Shown piece by piece: positions 57,227 through 64,000 of a stretch of DNA of 64,000 nucleotides. The notes under the pieces are model-generated. The model was not told where the DNA came from. It did not search any database and worked only from the letters and a program-made list of their open reading frames with translations. Position numbers and translations under genes: made by a program. Positions within the stretch are counted from its first letter, which is position 1. Every line of letters starts with the position of its first letter. The stretch spans positions 77,282,001 to 77,346,000 of the forward strand of contig CM077599.1 of the NCBI GenBank assembly GCA_039654915.1. The letters run 5' to 3'. This stretch comes from Aquilaria yunnanensis (Eukaryota > Streptophyta > Magnoliopsida > Malvales > Thymelaeaceae).

Positions 57227-60200
57227 ATGACAGCAAACAATGCAGCAGCACTCAACATCTCCCAGCCACAGATTCCAATCTTCCAAGGAGAAAACTATGA
57301 CTATTGGAGCATAAAGATGAAAACTTTATTCAAATCCCAAGATCTCTGGGAGCTTGTGGAGACTGGTTATTCGGCAGAAACCAGTGAAGGAGGAATGTTG
57401 AAGGAGAATCAGAAGAGGGACGCAAAAGCTCTCTTTTTTATACAACAGGCCGTGCATGAAAGCCTGTTCTCAAGAATTTCAGCAGCAGTAACAGCAAAGC
57501 AGGCCTGGGAGATTCTGCAGAAAGAATTCAAAGGCTCATCCCGAGTAATGGTAGTAAAGCTACAATCTCTGAAACGTGAGTTCGAGAACTTGCAAATGAA
57601 GGCCAATGAAACAGTCCAGGAGTACCTTGCAAGGGTATCATCCAATGTAAGTCAGATGAGAATTTATGGTGATCAAATCACTGATGAAACAGTGATCCTA
57701 AAGGTATTACGCAGTTTACATACCAAATTTGATCATGTTGTAGCTGCTATTGAGGAGTCGAAAGACCTCTCTAAAATGACTATTGATGAGCTAATGGGTT
57801 CTCTTCAAGCACATGAGGATAGAATTAACAGAAATCTTGTGAAAGAAGAGGATAGAGCATTTCAGGTGAAGGGGGAACAAGGAAATTACTCCTACAGAGG
57901 ACGAGGAAAAAGCAACTTCCGAGGAAGAGGTCGTGGCAGGTGGAGTAACATCCAATGCAATTACTGCAAGAAATATGGTCATCTTGAGAATGACTGTTGG
58001 TCCAAACCTGTTGAAGCACAATTCGCAAAAAGAAGTGATGAAGGAGAGGACTTCCTGTTTATGACATATGTAAACACACAAGACACAAGTGCTGATGTGT
58101 GGTATCTTGACAGCGCATGCTCAAACCACATGACTGGAAGAAAGGACAAGTTCAAAAGCCTTGATGAAAGCCAGAAAACGCAGGTGAGGCTTGGAGATAA
58201 CAAACCAATACAAGTTGAAGGGCAAGGTACAGTTATTATTGGTACTGTAAATGGAAAGGAAAAACTGTTAAAGGATGTTCACTATGTTCCCTCCTTGGCT
58301 CATAATCTAATAAGTGTAGGACAATTGGTTGCAAGTGGACACTCGGTTGAGTTTAATAGAGAATCATGCATGGTTAAAAGACAAGATTCAAATGAGATTC
58401 TGCTGCAAGTTTCTATGACTTCAAATCATATGTTTCCTGTTGATTTTTCGGATGCTAAACAAGTGTGTTTCATGAGTAGCAAAGAGATTAACAGTGAAAC
58501 ATGGCATCATCGATATGGCTACCTGAATATGAGAGGACTTCAACTACTCAGCAATAAGAGCATGGTGATTGGCTTACCACCAATTAAACAACTGGAATAC
58601 GTCTGTGAGAGTTGTGCACTTGGCAAGCAAGCCAAGAAACCATTTCCAGTAGGGAAATCAAAACGAGCCACAGATAAACTAGAGCTTGTTCATGCAGACT
58701 TATGTGGACCAATGAAGACTGACTCACTGTGTGGAAGTAAGTACTTTATGTTATTGATTGATGACTACTCACGAATGTGTTGGGTATTTTTCTTGAAGTT
58801 CAAGTCAGAAGCTTTTGAGAACTTTGCCAAATTTAAAGCTATGGCAGAAACACAATCAAGTCAACTTCTCAAAGTTTTGAGGACTGACAGAGGAGGAGAG
58901 TTTCTCTCAGCAGAATTCCAAAACTACTGTGAAAAACATGGAATCAAGCATGAGCTTACAGCACCATATACTCCAGAGCAAAATGGAGTAGCTGAACGGA
59001 AAAACCGAACATTGGTTGAAATGGCACGCTGCATGTTGAAAGCAAGAGGACTGGCAGATAAATTCTGGGCTGAGGGAGTTGCAACTGCAGTATATATCTC
59101 AAATCTGTCTCCAACGAAAGCAGTATGGGATCAAACTCCATTTGAAGCCTGGACAGGTATCAAACCAAGTGTAAGTCACTTGAAAGTATTTGGATGCGTC
59201 TGTTATGCTTTAGTGACAGCTGATCGACATAAGCTTGAGAGTAAATCACAGAAATATATATTTATTGGCTACTGCTCTAACACTAAAGCTTATCGCTTAT
59301 TTGATCCTGTCAAAGAAAGAGTTGTTGTTAGTAGGAATGTTATTTTTGAAGAAAATCTGAGTTGGGAAGACAGTGAGGATCGAAGAATAGCAGTCCCTCA
59401 GCTGCAACTTGAACAAGGAAAAGAACCAGAGTCAGAAGCAGAAGCATGGAGTCCTGGAAGTTCACATCTATCAACACCAACTCGAAATAAAGAACAATTC
59501 GAAGAGACAGAGTCACCACCGGTAAAATTCAAATCATTAAAAGATATCTATTCAGCTGCCTCTTATGCTTTTCTTGTGGAGGATCCAGTTACAGCACAGG
59601 AGGCAATAGCGAAGGAGGAATGGCAAGAGGCTATGGATGATGAGATACGTGCCATCAGAGAAAATCAAACATGGGAACTAGTGGACCTGCCAGAGGGAAA
59701 GAGTTCCATTGGACTGAAATGGATCTTCAAAACCAAGTATCATACAGATGGAAGTATTCTGAAGCACAAAGCTAGATTGGTGGCAAAGGGATATGCTCAG
59801 CAGCAGGGAGTGGACTTCAATGAAGTGTTTTCGCCAGTAGCCAGATTTGAGACAATCAGAGTGATACTAGCAGTTGCTGCACAACACGGCTGGAAAGTAT
59901 TCCAATTGGACATCAAGTCTGCATTCTTAAATGGAGAACTTCAAGAAGAAGTATATGTTGACCAACCAGAAGGCTACATTAATTCCAGGATGCCAAACAA
60001 AGTCTACAGACTAAAGAAAGCACTATATGGACTGAAACAGGCTCCAAGGGCCTGGTATAGCAAGATAGATATGTTCTTTCTTGAATTGGGGTTTCAGCGC
60101 AGCCAAAATGAACCCACTCTCTACACAAAAAGACAAGGAAATGAAGCATTTATGGTGGTGAGCTTATACGTTGATGATATATTATATACTGGGACATCTA

Positions 60201-61168
60201 TGAAGTTGGTGTCAGATTTCAAAGTGGCAATGATGAGAAGGTTTGACATGACTGATCTGGGAGAACTTCATTACTTTCTTGGGTTGGAAATACGACAGTC
60301 ATGTACAGGAGTATTCTTATGTCAACAAAAGTACACTGAGGACATACTGAAGCAATTCAATATGAAGCAGTGCAAAGTTGCAGCCTCTCCCATGAACACC
60401 AACGATAGACTGCAGCTAGAAGATGGGACAGAACCAGCTGACCAACAAAGATTCAGAAGCTTAGTGGGAAGACTGATTTATCTCACTCACACTCGGCCAG
60501 ATATTAGTTTCTCAGTTGGATTAGTATCTAGATTTATGCACAAGCCAAGTAAGCATCATCTAGGAGCTGCAATGAGGATCCTTAGTTATTTGGCTGGAAC
60601 AACAGGCCATGGAATATGGTACAGCAGAAGTTCAGAATTTAAGCTTAGAGGGTACTCAGACAGTGATTGGGCAGGATCAAATGATGATCGAAAGAGTACT
60701 ACTGGCAATATCTTTCTGGTTGGGTCAAGCTTGATTTCGTGGAGCTCAAAGAAACAACCTGTAGTTGCCTTGTCTTCCACTGAAGCTGAATATATATCAG
60801 TTACAAGTGCAGCATGTCAAGCCATATGGTTGAGAAGGATGTTGTCTGACTTAGATCAGAATCAGGAGCAAGCTACTGAGATCTTTTGTGACAACCAGTC
60901 TACCATAGCTCTCTCTAAAAATCCAGTTATGCATGGGAGAACAAAGCATGTGGAGATAAAATTTCATTTTGTTCGAGAACTGGTTTTAAATGGAGAGGTT
61001 GATGTAAAGTTCTGTTCATCTAAAGATCAACTGGCAGATCTCTTGACCAAAGCCTTAACTCCTGCTAAGCATGAATTTCTTCGACTTCAACTTGGAATTA
61101 ATCCTTTTGAATCAAGGGGGAGTGTTGGAGGAGTGATTCGAAAGGAAGAAGAAGATCAGACAGTTTAG
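57227..61168 (+). CDS. Copia gag-pol polyprotein, uninterrupted
   Basis: ATG at 57227 (ccaccATGACAGC; the frame is open from 57101 in the LTR) gives about 1313 residues. Order: gag (UBN2-type, YDYWSIKMKTLFKSQDLW), zinc knuckle CNYCKKYGHLENDC, protease WYLDSACSNHMTG, integrase (zinc site HHRYGYLN…CESCALGK; D in VHADLCGP, D in RTDRGGEF, E in EQNGVAERKNR), reverse transcriptase (WIFKTKYHTDG, LDIKSAFLNGELQEEVY, LYVDDILYTG), and RNase H (SDSDWAGSNDDRKSTTG, ALSSTEAEYI, CDNQSTIALSKN, RTKHVEI). The protease has DSA instead of DSG, which occurs in copia elements. The ORF runs 15 codons into the 3' LTR and ends in …RKEEEDQTV. All catalytic motifs are present. The lineage within Ty1/copia was not fixed. 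Confidence 0.95.
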   Translation: MTANNAAALNISQPQIPIFQGENYDYWSIKMKTLFKSQDLWELVETGYSAETSEGGMLKENQKRDAKALFFIQQAVHESLFSRISAAVTAKQAWEILQKEFKGSSRVMVVKLQSLKREFENLQMKANETVQEYLARVSSNVSQMRIYGDQITDETVILKVLRSLHTKFDHVVAAIEESKDLSKMTIDELMGSLQAHEDRINRNLVKEEDRAFQVKGEQGNYSYRGRGKSNFRGRGRGRWSNIQCNYCKKYGHLENDCWSKPVEAQFAKRSDEGEDFLFMTYVNTQDTSADVWYLDSACSNHMTGRKDKFKSLDESQKTQVRLGDNKPIQVEGQGTVIIGTVNGKEKLLKDVHYVPSLAHNLISVGQLVASGHSVEFNRESCMVKRQDSNEILLQVSMTSNHMFPVDFSDAKQVCFMSSKEINSETWHHRYGYLNMRGLQLLSNKSMVIGLPPIKQLEYVCESCALGKQAKKPFPVGKSKRATDKLELVHADLCGPMKTDSLCGSKYFMLLIDDYSRMCWVFFLKFKSEAFENFAKFKAMAETQSSQLLKVLRTDRGGEFLSAEFQNYCEKHGIKHELTAPYTPEQNGVAERKNRTLVEMARCMLKARGLADKFWAEGVATAVYISNLSPTKAVWDQTPFEAWTGIKPSVSHLKVFGCVCYALVTADRHKLESKSQKYIFIGYCSNTKAYRLFDPVKERVVVSRNVIFEENLSWEDSEDRRIAVPQLQLEQGKEPESEAEAWSPGSSHLSTPTRNKEQFEETESPPVKFKSLKDIYSAASYAFLVEDPVTAQEAIAKEEWQEAMDDEIRAIRENQTWELVDLPEGKSSIGLKWIFKTKYHTDGSILKHKARLVAKGYAQQQGVDFNEVFSPVARFETIRVILAVAAQHGWKVFQLDIKSAFLNGELQEEVYVDQPEGYINSRMPNKVYRLKKALYGLKQAPRAWYSKIDMFFLELGFQRSQNEPTLYTKRQGNEAFMVVSLYVDDILYTGTSMKLVSDFKVAMMRRFDMTDLGELHYFLGLEIRQSCTGVFLCQQKYTEDILKQFNMKQCKVAASPMNTNDRLQLEDGTEPADQQRFRSLVGRLIYLTHTRPDISFSVGLVSRFMHKPSKHHLGAAMRILSYLAGTTGHGIWYSRSSEFKLRGYSDSDWAGSNDDRKSTTGNIFLVGSSLISWSSKKQPVVALSSTEAEYISVTSAACQAIWLRRMLSDLDQNQEQATEIFCDNQSTIALSKNPVMHGRTKHVEIKFHFVRELVLNGEVDVKFCSSKDQLADLLTKALTPAKHEFLRLQLGINPFESRGSVGGVIRKEEEDQTV
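61112..61122 (+). other. Polypurine tract of the copia element
   Basis: The purine run aaggggga lies directly before the 3' LTR start TGTTGGAG at 61123; it is translated within the polyprotein. Confidence 0.85.
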
Positions 61169-61393
61169 CTGCAGATTTAGTGAATCTTGCACGTTTCTTT
61201 CAATTAACGTTTCTTTCTGTTAAGTAGAAGAGTTTCAATAGGAATGCATTTCCTTGTTTTAAGCAAATCAGTTGTAAACTTTCCTTATTTAAGTTCCAGT
61301 TAATCAATAAAGTTCAAGTAGTGGATGCAATTCATGTTCATTCTCTTGTGTTCCATTCTCTGTTTCATCTTTATCACTCAATTCGATCCAACA
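61123..61393 (+). repeat. 3' LTR of the copia element
   Basis: 271 bp, one substitution from the 5' LTR; followed by the TSD gttag. It contains the last 15 codons and stop of the polyprotein. Confidence 0.96.
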
Positions 61394-61471
61394 GTTAGTA
61401 CCTCATATTTTCAAATTTCCGAAATTTTCGGGGGCACTGCTGCCCCCTGGCCCATGGTGGTTCCGCCACTG

Positions 61472-62558
61472 CTGGTGGGCCTCCGGCAAACATGTCGCCA
61501 AAACACAGCCCTCCCCTTTCTACCATGTCACCGATGAAAAGCGATACTACAAGCTCACTTTCCACAAACGCCACCGAGACACTGTCATCGGGCCGTATCT
61601 GAGCCGCGTCTGGAGAGAAGAGAAGGCGATTAAGGTGCTTGATCGGCAGCGGAAGCTTTACACCAACAACGGGTCTCGCTGGAGCCATGTCGTTTTCGAG
61701 CGTCCCGCGTCATTTGAGACTCTGGCGATGGAGCCGGAGAAGAAGGAGATCATCGAAGATTTGGTCGCTTTCAGCAGAGCGGAAGAGCTCTACTCCAGAA
61801 TTGGGTGAGCTTGGAAAAGAGGGCATCTGCTTTACGGCCCGCCTGGAACTGGGAAGTCCACCATGATTGCCGCCATGGCCAATCTTCTGGGTTACGACAT
61901 TTACGACCTCGAATTGACGGCCGTCAAGAACAACAAGGAACTGAGGAAGCTGCTCACCGAGACATCGAGGAAGCCGATTACGGTGATCGAGGACATCTAT
62001 TGCACGCTGGATTTGACGGGTCAGAGGAGGGACAAGAAGTGTAAAAACGACGAAGCTGGAGATGAGAAATTTAAGGACCCGAACGCAAAACCAGCGAAAG
62101 AAGAGAAAGAAGTCAAAGCTAGTCAAGTTACGCTTTCTGGGTTATTGAATTTCATCCATGGTCTGTGGTCGGCTTGCGGCGGCGAGAGGTCGATCGTCTT
62201 CACAACGAACTACGTCGAGAAATTGGATCCCGCGCTAATTCGAAAAGGAAGGATGGACAAACACATTGAGTTGTCATACTGCGGATTCGAAGCGTTCAAG
62301 GTTTTAGCGAAGAACTACCTGAAGCTGGAATCTCACCGGCGATTAGAGCAGATTCAGGAGTTGTTGGGCGAGGTTAGGATGACGCCGGCGGACTTGGCTG
62401 AACATTTGATGCCGAAAACGGGTTCTGGGGATCTGGAGGCTTCCTTGGAGAACTTGATTAGAGGTCTTGAATCGGCCAAAGGGGAGGCCAGAAGGGTCGC
62501 CGAGTCTGAAGCAGATGAGAAAGGTAACAAGGTGGAAGAAGAATATTTGGTTCCCTGA
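61472..62558 (+). pseudogene. AAA-ATPase 2, C-terminal part (AAA domain), one in-frame stop
   Basis: Resumes at WWASGKHVAKTQPSPFYHV, EKRYYKLTFHKRHRD, ERPASFETLAMEPEKKE, then a TGA at 61806-61808 (between SRIG and AWKRGHLL), Walker A GPPGTGKST (about 61845), Walker B TVIEDIYCTLDLT (family VIEDIDCSLDLT; D to Y after the key E-D), sensor 1 SIVFTTNYVEKLDPALIRKGRMDKHIELSYC (shown in part), and ends VEEEYLVP at the TGA 62556-62558. The domain is much better kept than in AAA-1. Without the nested insertion the only lesion seen is the TGA, so the gene was probably lost recently. Confidence 0.88.
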
Positions 62559-63537
62559 AATTAGTGGGCTTAACTCTGACATTGGGCTTAAACATTTTTA
62601 GGCTTATTTTTTAGGAGTCAGAGAGAAATTCCATAAAAAAAGAAATGTAAAGACCTTTGCTTTTCCTCCAAATGTGGAACTATGTATGCTATGGCGTTTT
62701 CTCTAACTAACGTTTTTAGGAGCTCAAATCAAGAGCTGGCCGAAATATCTAGAGGTCCATGTTTGGCTTTAAATGGGAGTGTATTAACATGTTTTTTATT
62801 ATGCCCACGTTGTCCGTGCACTTAGACCTTGCAAATACTCGAAATTGTATCCAAAATTACCATCGTACCAATTCACTTATTCTCACTCTCCAGCTGGAAT
62901 TAAAACTGCCAAGGAGCTGAAGCATGGCTTCGTTATTGCTCGACCCCGTGCGTGCGTCCGTCTTACACAGCCGGTTGCGCTTTGAGAGGGAGGGAAGTGG
63001 TACTGCCGTTTGAGGCTTGTAGGACAAGTGTGAACGGGTCGGTTGTGCTAGGATTCAGCTTGGGCCCGTCTCCATTAGCAAGAAACACAGTTCGGCGGTG
63101 AGATGGCTCTGAATCAGGACGGAAATCACCTTTGCTCCACGGGGATGGTTGGGTGGGAGGAAGACAGCCATAGGTGTTCAATCTGGACAAGTAAATACCT
63201 ACAAACCTCAAAATAAGTTAATAAAGCACAAGCGTACGATGAAGTAAAAGGCCCACATAGCCCTACAAAATTTGGTCAAAGGGGTGTAAAAACAATCAAA
63301 GAGAAGGGGCATTACCGGAACAAAAAAACTGACTCCACTGCCTGACCCATCAGATAAAATGGAAAACACATTAATGGAGCCCTGAAAAATTATGCTGAGC
63401 AGCCCGTCAGTGAAAAAACAAAAGCTATTTTCTTACCAGGGAAAAAAAAACGATGACTTCAAAAATCCCATACGCAGCACAATAGGCAGAGGAACGCATA
63501 CACATGGGAATAAAAGAGAGACTAGTAAATTACTTAG
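62559..63537. other. Intergenic, no gene recognised
   Basis: 3' flanks of AAA-ATPase 2 (plus) and of the aspartic protease gene (minus). A minus-strand 82-codon frame (63211-62963) has no recognisable domain. Confidence 0.5.
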
Positions 63538-64000
63538 CTAGCCAGGGAAAGCAGACTCTTTAGCACAATTCTGAGGATAGAAACTGAAAACATGGTTCCC
63601 GACATCGTAGATCAGGCGCATATTTTGTTGCTGGAAAGCACCCAAAATATTGAAACCAGTAGGGGCCTGAAGCAGAGCCAGGCAGAAATATTGATCCATA
63701 TCGCCCATAACATGCATGAACTCGGCAGGGACCTCGTACTTAGCTCCGTCGAAAATATAAGTCATGGATAAGAAGCCGGTAAACGGTGTGCCCTCTGAGT
63801 TTTGATTCAAGTAGCAATACTCGAACCCCTCAACTTGAATCCTCTCAAGGCCCATAAATGTATACTTAGTGTTAAATACATCTGTAATGTACTTGTAAGG
63901 AAAATATGGGCTTGAATTATCAAAAAATGACATCGGACAATCAGAGTCCACAAAAAAACCTCCTATGAATCCTGGTTGTCGGATGCCAAAAGTACCTTTA
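63538..64000 (-). CDS. Aspartic protease (nepenthesin-like, TAXi_C domain), C-terminal part, runs off the window
   Basis: Secreted or plastid pepsin-like (A1) proteases cleave proteins at acidic pH. The frame is open from the window edge at 64000 to the stop at 63538, with no start inside, so the gene begins to the right. It shows the C-terminal lobe: GGFFVDSDCPMSFFD around the second catalytic Asp, FEYCYLNQN, YIFDGAKYEVP, and the end FCLALLQAPTGFNILGAFQQQNMRLIYDVGNHVFSF. The second active-site motif reads D-S-D instead of D-S/T-G, so the protein may be catalytically impaired or a TAXi-like inhibitor relative. The final NCAKESAFPG gives a normal C-terminus. Confidence 0.8.
   Translation of the reverse strand, partial: KGTFGIRQPGFIGGFFVDSDCPMSFFDNSSPYFPYKYITDVFNTKYTFMGLERIQVEGFEYCYLNQNSEGTPFTGFLSMTYIFDGAKYEVPAEFMHVMGDMDQYFCLALLQAPTGFNILGAFQQQNMRLIYDVGNHVFSFYPQNCAKESAFPG

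Larger units (their letters stand above)
56894..61398 (+). mobile_element. Intact young Ty1/copia element
   Basis: 56899-61393 (4,495 bp) between direct repeats gttag (56894-56898, 61394-61398). It has two 271-bp LTRs that differ at one base (cttcag/cttcaa near 56990 and 61181-61183), an initiator-Met-type PBS, one uninterrupted polyprotein and a polypurine tract. It is nested in the hAT-type element within AAA-ATPase 2. LTR identity of 99.6% and an open polyprotein suggest a very recent, possibly still active, copy. Confidence 0.96.
56452..61479. mobile_element. Short hAT-type element in AAA-ATPase 2, itself split by copia
   Basis: Direct 8-bp repeats ctggtggg (56452-56459, 61472-61479) flank 56460-61471. 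The ends are inverted: left CAGTGGTGGACCCA, right (reverse complement) CAGTGGCGGAACCA. Without the copia insertion the element is about 510 bp (56460-56898 plus 61399-61471), with an AT-rich interior and no transposase. Joining the sequence across one copy of the target site gives an uninterrupted KVWWASGKH frame of the host gene, which confirms the borders. Confidence 0.9.

Overview
This 64 kb window comes from the nuclear genome of a flowering plant, probably a eudicot. The evidence is a Tat-lineage, an Athila-lineage and a Ty1/copia LTR retrotransposon, a Stowaway MITE, hAT-type elements, spliced exons with GT-AG borders, and fragments of typical plant genes (LOG-like, eIF2B-beta, BCS1/AAA_assoc-type AAA-ATPases, a nepenthesin-like aspartic protease). 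I could not name the species. Few or no host genes are intact; transposable elements and their remains make up most of the readable content.

Layout. (1) 1-3.4 kb: a compact minus-strand array of intronless, broken ORFs: four 141-bp (47-codon) repeats, two tandem copies of a cysteine-rich protein resembling the nucleic-acid-binding protein (NABP) of Betaflexiviridae, and a LOG-like (cytokinin-activating) pseudogene, with a related TATA-containing upstream sequence before the LOG ORF and before one NABP copy. (2) 3.46-14.63 kb: a young Ty3/gypsy Tat element, complete with 5-bp TSDs and about 99% identical LTRs, whose gag-pol is broken by five stops and a frameshift and which carries a spliced antisense gene with its own TATA box. 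(3) 14.6-21.9 kb: an older, degraded Ogre/Tat-like element on the minus strand (gag remnant, minisatellite, PBS, about 2.9 kb AT-rich LTR). (4) 21.9-39.8 kb: mostly non-coding DNA with a duplicated segment, a hAT-type element with 8-bp TSD, the last two exons of an eIF2B-beta gene, a Stowaway MITE, one orphan first exon, and a dispersed repeat with a palindromic 3' end.

(5) 39.8-62.6 kb: two tandem AAA-ATPase genes, both split by transposons. AAA-1 (39810-54026) is a pseudogene cut by a complete 12.8 kb Athila element (TSD aaggc). AAA-2 (56093-62558) is split by a short hAT-type element (TSD ctggtggg), itself split by an apparently intact young copia element (TSD gttag). Conceptually removing the insertions brings both AAA reading frames back together. 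Between the two genes lie tandem repeats of about 730 bp. (6) 63.5 kb to the right edge: the C-terminal part of a minus-strand aspartic-protease gene.

The only long, uninterrupted coding regions are transposon genes: the copia polyprotein (57227-61168) and the Athila ORF3 (43427-44716). Most non-TE stretches show no recognisable gene. All homology calls are from reading motifs; no database search was run.
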